From Gyrodactylus bullatarudis (Eukaryota > Platyhelminthes > Monogenea > Gyrodactylidea > Gyrodactylidae): a stretch of DNA of 64,000 nt. Where the stretch lies: positions 1 to 64,000 of the forward strand of contig SSNU01000307.1 of the NCBI GenBank assembly GCA_012064415.1. Direction: 5' to 3'. Position 1 is the stretch's first letter. Each line of letters opens with the position of its first letter. Both the position numbers and the translations under genes were made by a program. Shown one piece after another: positions 21,301-32,815 of the stretch. Under the pieces are notes generated by a model, which had not been told where the DNA came from, did no database searches, and worked only from the letters and a program-made list of their open reading frames with translations.

Positions 21301-23202
21301 TGTTGCCACAGGTTGTGTGGACGACAGAGATCTTGAGAAAATAACTTTTTCCCCCCGTTGGGCAGCCTTGAAGGCATAAAGTTTTCGTCATCAACTAGTT
21401 TTGTATAGAGATAACAATTGACAGTATGACCGAATTCACTTTCATCTATAACAAATTTTAGTTTTACTTGTAAAGAGTAGATGTAACAAATTTTCAACCT
21501 ATTTTAAAAACCTACTCAAATGATACTATGAATTCTAAAAACATAATTTTATATAAGATCAAGTATCAAAATGCTGATCAGTGATAATATTCAAATTTAA
21601 AGATAAGACTTTTTTAAAAATGCCGCTAGATTTTCAATGAATTTTTACTACGTTTTCACTAAAAAAATTTCGAATATCTTTCTTTCTGATAAAGGTTCAA
21701 GTGTTTTTTCAATGAAAATAGTATTAGAATCATGTTAGGATCATTTCTGTTAAATTTTGTTATTCCAATATGCCTACAAGAGAATTTAGGGAAAATGGGC
21801 AATGCACGGAATTGCAATTTGCAAACGAATTTTCAGTTATTTTAGATCTTACACATCATGGTTATCAAAATTATATGTGGAAACTTCACGGAATACTATG
21901 GTTTAAAAAAAGGTAAAATCTCTAGTAAAGAGAGAGTTTTAAAATTGACTTTAAGCCTAACTCACTAAAATCAAAGGTGGCATTGCCAACGTGATAATGT
22001 TCAATGTCATTGACTGACTTTGTAAAACTAAACATTGCCTTTGGACCGATGGTCGAGTCAAAGTTTATGGATTGATAGAAGAAACTATTCTTGGACTCCT
22101 CATAGACTGGATAAATTGTAGAGAGTGGTGGCAAGTCAAAATTAATTGATGACAACTTTGTCAGAGATGAAATGTCATAGAGACTTATCGAATCTTCTTC
22201 TAGTATGGCAAAAGAGTTGAATTTCTTGTTGGTGCGACTCAGAAATTCGTTGACATTGATTTTCTTTATCCGGCCATCTTGAGCAACACGTAAAAGTTTC
22301 ACTGAAACATCATGACGATTGACTCTAAATGGCTAGACCATGAAAGAATTAGAATGAATCATTGATCATTAAAAAAAGGATTTTTTCAATTTACCATTAA
22401 TTGAAGTAGAGAGTCATGATAGCTAGACCAGTCTAAATGGACAACACTGTCTGAATTTTCAAACTTTTTGATAATTCTTTGACGCCAGTTTTTTTCCTCT
22501 TTCGGTTCTTCATTCTTCTTGGAATGGTTGGAAGATTTCAGGACAAGCCCGCCAATGCTAATTCTGGTCAAATCCCAATGGCTTGAAATATATTTCAGTC
22601 TAGTAAAGAACGTACTTGAACTGTATAGAGAAACCAATGATAAATTCGATAGATCCAATGTCTACAACTTGAATAAATGATTTTTTCGGTAGTTCTTTGA
22701 CATCTAACCAAATTGTATTTTCAAAAATTGGACGGTTTTCTTTAATATCTATCAGATTTAGGTGTATTTTCTTCTCATGGAATATTAAAAATGCCGAGAG
22801 TAACTTGCTATTGTGCTGTAAAGGTTTTTGATTCAAGAGATATCCTTGGTGGATTATTTCAGGAGAATCTTTGGACAAAATGTATGAATCACAGTTTGAA
22901 TTAAAACTGCATAAAACTTGTTGCTCATGAACAAGACTGTCATTAACTTTATAGATCAATGTCTTCGACCGTTGAAAGTTATGTTTTACATTGTTGACAA
23001 AGAAGTAAGTTGAATTCTCAAAATGAATGGAGGATTGAGAAGAAAAATTAAATGCACCATCTTTATCATGAGCGAGGGGGATTATCGAGCTTGGTCGAAG
23101 ATAGTAACTGGTTGATAAAACATAATACTTGACAAAATATATCGTAGATAATGCAAATAATATGTTCTGAGCGCTGACTTTTTTCTTGATTTTTGAAGTC
23201 AT
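18356..23202 (-). CDS. Unidentified beta-propeller-like membrane protein, 7 exons
   Basis: Exons read on the minus strand as 23202-22616, 22581-22395, 22332-21966, 21445-21099, 19984-19799, 18834-18653 and 18575-18356, joining in frame to about 691 residues. Residues ~13-34 form a signal-anchor; a second transmembrane helix near the C terminus (VLFSYYIFFTWVLATLLIWI) precedes a ~45-residue acidic cytosolic-type tail ending YVD. The lumenal part has motifs such as DDFTVYALTSDGSINAFNKF and DILITVGWDSIAFVDKSAG, resembling blades of quinoprotein/FG-GAP-like propellers. I do not recognise the family; architecture resembles FG-GAP membrane proteins such as plant NERD1 only loosely. The first junction needs a 34-nt intron (GTACGT..TCAAG). 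Introns of 964 and 1114 nt carry a hAT derivative and a dispersed repeat. Confidence 0.75.
19242..19557 (+). pseudogene. Internally deleted hAT transposase
   Basis: The 5' piece at 19242-19340 translates to MPAKRSDIWEHFYDLEDIKK..NLICK, the start of a BED zinc finger. It is followed immediately, in another frame, by NVLSWWKSKQNIFPILANMA and SSSPSERIFSKARHLITDFR, the C-terminal hAT dimerisation domain. Everything between, including the catalytic core, is missing. This is a classic deletion derivative. It lies antisense within an intron of the gene at 18356-23202. Confidence 0.8.
20552..20845 (+). repeat. Dispersed repeat, copy 2
   Basis: Reverse-complement copy of 941-1250, located in an intron of the membrane-protein gene. 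Shared words include ttaatttgtttaatcacgtg, ctctgtgtacacctcg and atgaatctctcctct. Non-coding. Confidence 0.75.
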
Positions 23203-23239
23203 TTGAAACTGTGACCTAAACTAACAAAGTCATTACATT

Positions 23240-23809
23240 ATGTTGGTACTCGCGAAAAACAATGTGTACCAAGTTAAATTCTATGATAAAAATGAAATTA
23301 TTAATACTGAGAATCTCGAGATTGACAGTTACCTTTACTCTGTAAATAATGATATATCAGAAGAAAAAGTTTATATACCATTCAACTCCTTAGTAAAGCT
23401 TCAATCAGAAAAAAATTACGAATTCAATGACCAAACTCTATTAGTTCAGACCTCCTTTCCTGATATTATTGAAGAAGTTCCAAGAATTACCGATGAGACG
23501 AATAAATTTGAAGTCAACCCAATAATTGGTTCTTATCATCTCGTGGAGGGTATATTCGATTCGAATGATTTTCATATTCTCGTAATTCGTTTAAAGGCAA
23601 ATTCCTCCATAGAACTGAAATTTATTATTAATTTCTCCTATAATCTGCTTGTCTGTGATCATGAGAAGAAATTGATAAAAATCAATTATGTCCAAAATGA
23701 ATTGTTCCCTGGGAGAATCTACTATCCTAATTTTTTCCCTCTTGATAATTTGCTACAGTCCCTTAGCAAACCAGTTACTATAATTTTAACAGGAAAAAAA
23801 CAGGATTAG
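23240..23809 (+). CDS. Hypothetical protein, 189 aa
   Basis: A single uninterrupted frame of 189 codons with an ATG, far longer than expected by chance in DNA this rich in A+T. The protein is acidic in its first half and predicted mostly beta by eye (alternating hydrophobic residues such as FHILVIRLKA and IELKFIINF), with no signal peptide, membrane helix or motif I recognise. Its ATG is 37 nt from the divergent ATG of the membrane-protein gene at 23202, so the two must share a promoter region. AATAAA-like signals are absent immediately downstream; the stop faces the minus-strand ORF ending at 23905. Confidence 0.6.
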   Translation: MLVLAKNNVYQVKFYDKNEIINTENLEIDSYLYSVNNDISEEKVYIPFNSLVKLQSEKNYEFNDQTLLVQTSFPDIIEEVPRITDETNKFEVNPIIGSYHLVEGIFDSNDFHILVIRLKANSSIELKFIINFSYNLLVCDHEKKLIKINYVQNELFPGRIYYPNFFPLDNLLQSLSKPVTIILTGKKQD

Positions 23810-23904
23810 CATAACATATGTATATTTTTTATAATTTTATTTTTTATTTTAAATTTTGCTTTTGCAGAAGAACATGGATATTTGATGGTCTTGAAAGATA
23901 GATT

Positions 23905-24353
23905 TCAATTTTCACCAGAATTTTTTCTTGTTTTTGCATCGTCTAAAATTCCATTAGATATGCCTTCTTTATCTTCTTCCCCGACTCGGAAATCTTTTAT
24001 GCTTGAATTACACTTTTTGTTCAAAATACCAGAACTGCATATCAAATCCGAGTTGAGAATTCGACTTTTCAAAGAGGGAACAGCACAAGTTGGCGGACGA
24101 TACTCGGATGAATCATTGTAGATAAATGGATTCGAGGTGTTGTCTAGAAAACCATCTTGACCATTTTGAGAAAGATATGAGAAAGAGTTTTGCCCATGAT
24201 GATTCACCAAACTAATGTTTGTAGGAGAACTGCCATTGACAGGAAGACTAGCTCCTTTAGAATGATTCAACATGGGATCGAATACGTAAGAGGATAATAC
24301 CTCTATTTGATTTTTGAGATCGACGATTTTGTAATCCTTTTGGGAGAGTTCAG
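23905..24353 (-). CDS. Hypothetical 3' exon, unrecognised
   Basis: The frame is open from 24417 down to the stop at 23905 but has no suitable ATG at its start. A strong acceptor (ttttttatttgtttcag) ends at 24354, so the exon probably begins at 24353 in phase 1 and belongs to a gene whose 5' exons I could not find. The ~149 residues are Ser/Asn-rich (SSPTNISLVNHHGQNSFSYL) with two CSS/CNSS patches and a charged tail. No domain recognised. Confidence 0.45.
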
Positions 24354-24497
24354 CTGAAACAAATAAAAAATTTTTATCATTGATCTTTAAGAAGAGTTTT
24401 TCTGGGACATTTGGCAATAAAAAGTTTTCGTTTTATGCGCCTATCTCTTGTTTGGTATTTTTTAGTCACGTAAGAAACAAAACCAATTTTAAGAATC

Positions 24498-24767
24498 TTG
24501 AATCAAGATGATGAGAAAAATCGATATTTTTTGATGAAAAATAAATTTTTTTCAATTTCTGAGGTGAAAATATTTAAAATCACATTGACTCATCAGAGAG
24601 AAGAAGAGGGTGAGAAAATTTACACACACACAGCAGTTCGAGAATTTTTCTTCTTTCCTGAAACACGTCAAGTTGTTCCACAATCTGTTTTTAATTTTCA
24701 TGTAATAAACAAGTTGGGAAAACTCGGAATTTATTATAGATTTAACAACTTTGATATTGAAGATTGA
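24498..24767 (+). CDS. Possible short coding exon, unrecognised
   Basis: An open frame whose first ATG is near 24532, leaving ~77 residues ending NNFDIED. Composition (TRQVVPQSVFNFHVINKLGK) looks protein-like, but there is no recognised domain. It could be an exon of a larger gene or a chance frame. Confidence 0.3.
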   Translation: MNQDDEKNRYFLMKNKFFSISEVKIFKITLTHQREEEGEKIYTHTAVREFFFFPETRQVVPQSVFNFHVINKLGKLGIYYRFNNFDIED

Positions 24768-26579
24768 AAGGTAAAAATGGCGTTGAAATTCAACCTGCTC
24801 AATTTCAAAAGGCTCTTGAGAAAGAAAGGTTACTTATGGATAGACTTATTCATATGGAAAATAACTTGTTCTAAATTAGCCGTTCAGCTATATTATGTAC
24901 AAGAATTTAGCTACCAATAATTATTCATCCAAGGGTCAGAAAATAACTAAATCATTCATCAACCATTTGCTAAATAGATCAAGAAAGTTGATTATTATCA
25001 AATAAATTTTATTTTTAAACGAAAAAATTGGATGAAAAGTGAGAAACTTAGGACAGAAACTTGAGGGGCAAATTTCTTGGAAAAAATAGCAAAGATATAT
25101 CTGCCAATAGGAATTAAGAACATTATCTCAAATAATATCTGGTATATAGTAGGAATGTGTTAGCAAAAAGGACATGTCATGTTTTTATATAGGAAAATTT
25201 TCTCGGTTATCAGAAAGCTAAGAAAAGAAAGAATGATACTGACTATTTCGTATTGAAATTCTATTCATCATATCCAAAATTAGCAAAATCACTGCCCTAT
25301 TTATCAGAGATGCAATCACCTGAACCGTGTATCTAGTAAAGCATGAAAAATGACCCAATTCATGATCGATAACCCCTATACTAAAAATAATTTATATTTA
25401 TTATTTAAAAATAATCGCGTTAAATTCAACTGTAGATTCGTAAACAACCCGTGTGATGTTTTTATTCCTATGAGAAGCATAGATTGATGCTTTGAGAGCA
25501 TTGAGAAAAGTTTGGAGTTGGCGTCGAAAGGGCTTTAGATAGAGATGTCTCTCACTTATAGAAGGAAGATGAAGAAAGGAAACTGAATTGCTTGACAATG
25601 CAAGAGAGAGAGTGTTTGAGGAAGGAAAATTCAAATTCTCCAAGACAAACGCACAGCTTTATCAATAAGACAATGGAGAGCGGTACATAATAGTAGTAAA
25701 TAATTTGGGTATTTTCCTCTATTGGGAGTAGTAGAAGGGGGTGGTTGGGTTGTGCGTATAGGAAATTAATTACACAAGTCAAAGGGGTAGAGAAGAATAA
25801 ATTTTGATGGATAAATTCCTAGAGAAGGAGAGAACAAAAATTGAAATAAATGGAATGAGTAAAAAAAATTAACATTTTCCGAATTATCATCATCAGCATC
25901 AAGCAGCATCATAAGACAGTAAAATTTGATAAAATCTCATTCCTAATCCCAGTACTTTTGAGGAGAGAGAGAGAAAGAGAAATAGAGGGGTGGGGTTTAT
26001 TTTTTAACTCATCTTATTACCCCTCATTAAAGTTTGCTGGATGAAAAGAATTTCAATTTATTATTATCACAACAGAGAAAGAGATGAGAGATTATTAAAG
26101 AGGAAACTGTCAATCAGTGAGATAAAGGAGCAGGAAAAGAAATGCTTTACTTGATGAATTTTATTCCCCGTTTTCTTTAATAATAGTTTAATCTGTCGAA
26201 AAAATAAACTTGGGTATTAAAGTTACTTTTAGGTAAGCCTAAAACTTGACTTGGGTATTAATTCTTAGATATCTTTTGATAAATTTACAAAGGAACAAGA
26301 AATAAAAAATTCCATAAGCTTCTCAGAGAGTAAAATTAACGAGGAAATTTGATGGGGGTCCTAAAAAAGAAACAAACACAGGAAAATAATCAGGTTCAAT
26401 AATAGGACTTGTGGAAAGGGTCAAAAGAATATAAAAGTCAGTGAAGAAGAATTATTAAATTAAATTAATGAAATCCAAAGAAAACTGGAAGAAAACGTAA
26501 GATACAAAAAGCTTTAGAAGATGAAGCAACTCAACCGGCAGAACAAACTGAAGGAGGTATACCTATCTACATGAAACTA
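24768..26579. other. Non-coding, GA-rich in part
   Basis: No supported gene. From about 25540 to 26180 there are many GAGAGA and AGAAAG stretches on the plus strand (e.g. gaggagagagagagaaagag near 25961). The minus-strand frames at 25401-25782 are by-products of this purine bias. Confidence 0.5.
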
Positions 26580-26962
26580 AACTTCACAGCTATAAACTAA
26601 GAAGAAAATTGAATGAGCATTATAGTGATATACAATCGAAGGTTGTATAAAAAAAGACCACAAGTCTATTCAGATTTCAGCTCAAAGACAAGCTGAAAGA
26701 ATCGGAACAATCATTTATCGCTTCGAGGCATCATGCTAGATATATAGGTCGAACGCAAAGATGGTTGGGGATTAGGATCAATAAGCATTTGAACAAGAAT
26801 AGTTCATCAATTAAAAATCACATTGATAGATGCGGGTGTGAAGCGAACAAAAACAATTTCAAGATTGTATTTAAAAATTCGAGCGACCAACTGACGGTTT
26901 TTCATCAATTGGAATTACTCAAGAAAAGGTTTTTCATAGACATTTCCTTATAACAATTTTTA
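26580..26962 (+). pseudogene. PLE fragment: linker and GIY-YIG domain
   Basis: Short pieces match the C-terminal half of the PLE at 8608-10711: LNEHYSDIQSK corresponds to its INQHYNNIQLK, and ARYIGRTQRWLGIRINKHLN is the GIY-YIG strand. The reading frame is broken upstream and there is no reverse transcriptase, so this is a decayed fragment of a diverged relative. Confidence 0.65.
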
Positions 26963-29900
26963 TAAAATATATTTTGAACCAGGAATTGAGACTGACGAGA
27001 CCTTACGAAATGTACATTTCTCTACAAAATATAATTCTTTTGTTAAATTTTAATTCATAATTAATAGACCCAGAGAAATTTTTATCAAGGTACATTGCTC
27101 AAATTGGACTTCTTAGATCCTGAAGAGGGCTAACCTTTTAATTTCAAGATTTGACTTTTGGTTTCTCGATTAAAGTTTCTCTCATGTTCCTCTTCGATCT
27201 CTGTGAGTGGTTTCTCATTTTTTTCTAGGAAATATTATTTCATTATCATAACTTCTCAATGAAATATTGTAGCTTGATAAGTCATATAGTTCAATTGGAA
27301 GAATATTAGTTATCTTTTTCAGAAAAGTAGTCATTAAATTATTATCAGTTTGTTTAAAAAGCAGAATTTTAGCTTGAGAGAGAGTTACCTATCCCATTTA
27401 TGACCTTTTGAGGCTGAAAGGATTAAAGATACTTTTGGGTAAGCTCCGGGTTCAATCTTACAAATCTACACTTATTTTAACGCAATTTTTCCAAGTTCAT
27501 GATTTATCAAGAGGTATTCAAACACTTTTGTTTTAGAAATTCTTGGCAATTCGCTTCAAGTCATTAGTCAAAAGACAGTAAAGAAATTAGACAATCATGA
27601 GTCCTGATACTTTTAGCACGGGTAATCTCCAAAATTGTTTTTATTACAGTAAAAATATTTCTATTGAAACATCTTATTTTTATTGAAACACAGTGAATTT
27701 TCACATTTTCCCAAAGACTCACTTTTTTCCTATCTAAATGTATAGAAATCACTTGCTTCATTCTGATTGATCGAGATAAATAATACTTAATTAGGGGGTA
27801 AATATTCGTGTTTCAATAAAAATAACATGTTTCAATAGAAATATATTTTTACTGTAACGACTTTTAATCGGAATTTCAAGTTTACATTTATTGAAAAAAC
27901 TTGAAACAGATTTTATACAACAACATTAAGGGTTTCATGTTTTTTACCCCAAATCGGTGTTGTATCTCTTTTTCAATCATCATAAAAGTTAATCTTTTTT
28001 CTCGTTCAAGAGAAAAATAATTCCCTGATCAGAAACTAGTTTTAGTTTACAAAAAGCCGGGCAAAAGAAAAGTTTGATTTCGCATTCTAAAATTACAGAA
28101 GCATGAAAAGGTATTTTGGAGCGAAATTTAGTAGGATGATGTTAAAATACTTGAAGATTAATTTCATCATATGAATAGGCGATTTTAATAATTTTGGAAT
28201 AATAATTAAAATACATAAAATGAAAGAATTTATCTACGTAGGGAGAAACTCAACTATGAAATTAGGCCAACAGATTGAACAATGAAAAACTGAAAAAAAA
28301 TTTGCTAGTGATTTGAGTTCAGAAGAAGAAAAACAGGCCAGTTCTTCTGACAATGGTTGGTAAACAATTTCGTCGAATTCAGAAAGAGAGATTTTCACAG
28401 TTAACCTCTGATAAAAAATTGAAATTCTGGATCGAAAAGGATATTTAGCTAAGATTTAATGTCGGCATAGATTTAAAAAAGAATTCATGGGTTCAAATCG
28501 CAATTCCTTATTCAAAAAAAATTAACAGTTAACTTTTTAAACTTTATCCAGAGATTGTAATCTTAATTAAGGATTAAACTTGAGATGTTTTGCATATTAA
28601 ACTTTCTGCAATTTTTTCTCCCTGCCTATTGCCTACTTTTTACTCGATATACATAGGCATATATGCTATGTGTATTGAAGAATTTTAGAAGGATTTCCTT
28701 CACAGAGCAATTCAAGAGAATGAAAGACAAGAGAGGAATATTATTCAACTACTTGTATTATAATTATAATTACTGTATTAATTCGATTCAACTTAGAATA
28801 ACTAAACTACCACTCTCTGAGTTACTCTTTTGCAATTTATATTTTTTCTTAATGAATTACTACTTTGAACTGTCTAAATTCGACATTGAATTGAATGAAA
28901 AGTATATTTTACTATTTTCATTCAGATTGCATTTTATTTCCACTAAAAAGAATCATTCATAAATTGACTTTGATTTTTTTATATTTTTACTCACACCTTG
29001 AAATGGTCTTTTATCTTAATTTTTCAAGTATTTCTTTTTTCATTTGAAAAGAAAAAGTTCGACAAGCGAGCATGGAAAAATTGATTGAGTTCTAATGAAA
29101 GAGGCTAAAAGTTATTCTGCATCAATGGTTCATGGTGAATTCAACCATTTAAAAATCTTGAGAGCATGTCCATTTATTAAAATTATTATTAGTTTCTTTC
29201 ATTTTACTGCACACACAAATATTTATAAACTGAAAATAAAAACAATGAAAAATTAAGTGAATTGTAAATACATAAAATCACAAATCAATAACCTGATTCA
29301 AATTGAAAAAAATGAAAAAATATGAAAAATTGAAAAATATGAAAGAACCAAAAAGTAAGTCTATTACGAATTCAGATAGAGAGCGACACACACACACATC
29401 TTATTTTATTCATTCATTATTTGTGTGTAAACCCCTTACCACCCTCTAACACACATTCACAATCAAAATGTACATTTCAAGAAAACGACTAAATGTGTAC
29501 ACATATACACACGTGCATCAATCACTTGTGTTTTGTATTATTCTCCATATGCGTGTGTATGTATGACTCTTTTTCTACCCAAAAATTTATTTCTCATTTG
29601 GTTCTCTCTCTCTCTCTCTCTCCTGTGTGTGTTTTTTTTCACGAGGCAGGGACAGAAGGGACAGAGAGAAGTGAAATACTTTTTCAAGATTTATCAAAAA
29701 CTAATTCTAGTTTCTAAAAAACCAGCCGTTTATATTAATATGCATGTGTGCAGATAGAAGAGAGATGGATACACTATAAATACAGAGTAGTATGGTATAT
29801 TTTAAGGGCTACATACAATAGATATGATATACATGTACATATGTGTATACGTATATGGAAAGATAAATGAATGAATGAGTGTGTGTGTGTGTATAGAGTG

Positions 29901-30332
29901 AAAAAAGTAAATTATCTCTATTACTGAAAAATGCTCTGTATATAGCATAGTATAGTAGTTCGTTCTGACATTCAAATACATTCAAACCGATATAGATAGA
30001 TTTTGTGTGTAGAAGAGACAGAGAGAAGAAATGCTATCTTTTTTAGTTTTTAATTCATTTTATTCTACATTTTAAAAATTTATATGTAGATAGAGAGAGA
30101 AGACAGAATATAATAATAATAATAATATAGCTTTATGAATAATGAAGGTTGACTAGCCAATGAGAGAAGAGAATGAATTTTGAAGCTCGAATATTATTGG
30201 CCCAGAATAATCATGCAAATGATTTGCACACACAGAAAAATGCCAAGAACGAACATAATTTTTATACTTAGAAAGAGTAAAGTGGTTTTTTTCTTCAATT
30301 TTTTTCTCTTTCTTCTTTTGGAGTTTAAAATT
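26963..30332. other. Non-coding, simple-sequence rich
   Basis: Contains an inverted repeat (27643-27691 with 27809-27857, both including aaaaatatttctattgaaac or its complement), a CT-then-TG microsatellite near 29605-29635, a TG run near 29878-29893 and AAT repeats near 30108-30128. It ends in a long pyrimidine tract with ttcttttggag just before the ATG at 30333, suggestive of a 3' splice site of a 5'-UTR intron. No gene seen; a 99-codon open frame at 28663-28962 is unsupported. Confidence 0.5.
27643..27857. repeat. Short foldback, ~49-bp arms
   Basis: Arms 27643-27691 and 27809-27857 are reverse complements with a few mismatches (tattacagtaaaaatatttc against atatatttttactgtaac). The ~117-bp loop is non-coding. 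No target duplication was identified. Confidence 0.65.
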
Positions 30333-31433
30333 ATGCTCGGGGAGAGAAAGCAGCGTGTTGTCCTTACACCGAAAATGTATCAGTCAATAAACTACATGAT
30401 TTCAAAGGATAAGAAAACCAAGGAGATTGTTGAATTCCACAAGGACGAGTTTGATTTATCAAAGTCATCAGTTCTCAAGATAATGAGGGAAATATTCGAT
30501 TGTGATGATTTTGACGGTTTATTGGAGAAGGTGGAGAATCGGGCGAGTGGACGTGAACTGAAAGAGAACAAAATGGTCCTCAAACGTCGTGAATTAATCA
30601 AAGAGTCACTAAATCAGGATGGTTCGAATACTCTGAAGAGATTACAGAATCTCCTCGAGTCAAATGGAATCTACGTGTCGCAGACGACAATAAAGACTGA
30701 CATTGAAAAGATGAATTTCCGGCGTAAACGCTTAAAGAATGGAAATCTCATCTGGGTCCCGAATGATAGTGAGACAATTGACATTGAATTTGATGACGAT
30801 GACGATATTGTTGAGGAGATTGAAGGGGATAATATTCCCAGTGTTAATGGGTTCCATGAAGATCATAACTACCATCATCAACAACATCAAATTCAACATC
30901 AACGTCAACAACAGGAGGGGAATAGTCCAGATCCGAGGATAGACAAGGAGGCATTGTATTTCCGTAGGATTACCTTTAGTCTACCAAAGACAACTCAGTA
31001 TTTATTTAGTATATTGAAGAAGGCAGTTGATCAAATGGATATAGTCAGTCTTATCATGGTCATGACGAAGAGGGAGATTCTAGCACACAAAACCTTCTCC
31101 GGGCCATTGACGCCAGAGATATTTAATGCATTCCTAAGTGAGAGTTTGGCGCCAAAGTTAACCTCTCAAGGACTACCATCCCCACGTATTATGTACATGG
31201 ATAGTTTTGATACTTTTGTTGATAGTAATACAGGTCCTGTTTGTCGACAGAATCAACTGCAAATTCGAACGATAAATTCAAATTCGACAGAGTTTGATGC
31301 TTTGGAGAGGGTAGATTTATACATTCATTCCAAGTATACTCAGATTGAGGAGAAATGCATTGATAAGGTCGTAAAGTTTTTGGATGACCTCGTCACGAAT
31401 GAAATCAACACTGGCTTTCAAGCATATCAATAA
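30333..31433 (+). CDS. Domesticated Tc1/IS630-type transposase-like protein
   Basis: Single exon, 366 residues from the ATG at 30333; an ATG at 30180 would add a T-tract-encoded Phe-rich stretch and is less likely. Two helix-turn-helix units are visible: residues ~8-55 and ~85-135, the latter reading NTLKRLQNLLESNGIYVSQT then FRRKRL, a typical Tc1/IS630 pattern. An acidic run (DDDDDIVEEIE) and a His/Gln-rich linker follow. Residues ~205-300 resemble the second half of the DDE fold (VSLIMVMTKREILAHKTFSG), but where a DNA-xxH motif is expected it reads MDSFDTFVD, and no complete acidic triad is apparent. No flanking inverted repeats were found. It therefore looks like a host gene, possibly a DNA-binding regulator, with long simple-repeat-rich untranslated flanks. 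Confidence 0.65.
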   Translation: MLGERKQRVVLTPKMYQSINYMISKDKKTKEIVEFHKDEFDLSKSSVLKIMREIFDCDDFDGLLEKVENRASGRELKENKMVLKRRELIKESLNQDGSNTLKRLQNLLESNGIYVSQTTIKTDIEKMNFRRKRLKNGNLIWVPNDSETIDIEFDDDDDIVEEIEGDNIPSVNGFHEDHNYHHQQHQIQHQRQQQEGNSPDPRIDKEALYFRRITFSLPKTTQYLFSILKKAVDQMDIVSLIMVMTKREILAHKTFSGPLTPEIFNAFLSESLAPKLTSQGLPSPRIMYMDSFDTFVDSNTGPVCRQNQLQIRTINSNSTEFDALERVDLYIHSKYTQIEEKCIDKVVKFLDDLVTNEINTGFQAYQ

Positions 31434-32815
31434 GAAAGAGTAGAAAAAATATTCACAAAAATTGTTGCGCCCAGTTTATAAAGAACAATTTTTATACTGC
31501 CTTTCTCCCTAATCAAAGCCGATGGCGTGGGAAATATCATAAAACAAAGATCATTCCTTAGGTTCAAACAATCTTCCAAATTTATATGAATGAAGAAAAA
31601 TAATCGACTCCCTACATCATTATGTAAGCCCTACACACAGACACAAAAAGAAGAAGAAACTACTCCAGTATACCATCACCATGTATTATAACCAACCAAA
31701 CAACCTGACCCTGTGTATTTTGATGACCTTAATCCCCAATCTTCCAGCAACAGCCGCAACCTCAGCAACTGTGACCATTACTAAACTTTCAGTCTGTTTT
31801 TTGTATAGTTATTTTTAATAGAAACAAATAATAAAACCAAAAAGAAAATTTCAATAAAAACTGAGATATTCATTGAAAAAATAAGAAAAATATAAATACT
31901 TTGAAAAATACACAACTACCCTTTTGAATTTTGAAAAAAGGGATGTCGAATGGGCATACGAGACTAAAAATACGTAAAAAATAAGATATTCATTGAGGGA
32001 AATTTACTACAAAATCTGGTGATTCAACGGAGAGGTTTTTTCAAATTGCAAATATGAAAAGTTTTTTTATTTTTAAATAAAAAAACGTGGAGTTAAAGAG
32101 AATGTTTTGAGAAATGGAAAAATAGATGAACTGATAAATTTTATAATAATGATCGAGAGAGCGTGAAGAAGAGAATTCGAACAGAATTTTTTCAGAAATC
32201 TTGTACAAAAATTGTATACACAAGATTACACTTTTTTTTCTCTCTCTCTTTTATGTTTTAATAATATTAATAAATAATAAATGTAATAGAAATGAGAGAA
32301 AGAGTAGATGATGACGATGAAGAAGAAATATCATGGCTTTTAGTAAAAGATTCTTTTCAACCAGCTCAATCGCTTGTTTTTATTCTTCTTCATCATCGTT
32401 CTAGCTCACTTTATATAAAGAGAGAAAGAGAACTATTCTCGGTATGCATACGCTCCGTGAATTAACCAAGTTTTCTTATACAGTTGAAAGTAAGAGTTTC
32501 GAATCAAAAAAAAACAGTATAAAACTAGAGAATATATATATACATCTTTAGAATGTATTTAGAAAGCATATTGAGATTCAGAGAAGAAGAAGAAGAAGAA
32601 TTGTGTATATATATATATTTTAGCTTTGGTAAATCGATCTGATACACCGAATCGTGCGTGAGTGAGAGTTGAAAAAGGTTTTTAACCAAAAATTAACGAG
32701 ATGAATTGAATCGATTCGAGTAATTATCCAACTAAAACAAAAAGAATTGGCTTTCGATCTTCTTGTGTATTTGAGATTAATTATAAAGTAATTAGACACA
32801 ATTTTCAATTCTATA
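31434..32815. other. Probable 3' UTR and simple-repeat spacer
   Basis: AATAAA-like words occur near 31828-31857 and may mark the 3' end of the upstream gene. The remainder has AGA, TA and GA/CT runs (e.g. gaagaagaagaagaagaa near 32583) with no gene. Confidence 0.45.

Noticed and set aside
23882..24121. Plus-strand 79-codon frame
   Set aside because: Antisense of the more protein-like minus-strand exon at 23905-24353.
28663..28962. 99-codon plus-strand frame
   Set aside because: Composition follows local A+T content (Phe, Tyr, Ile, Leu, Asn), no homology and no splice context.
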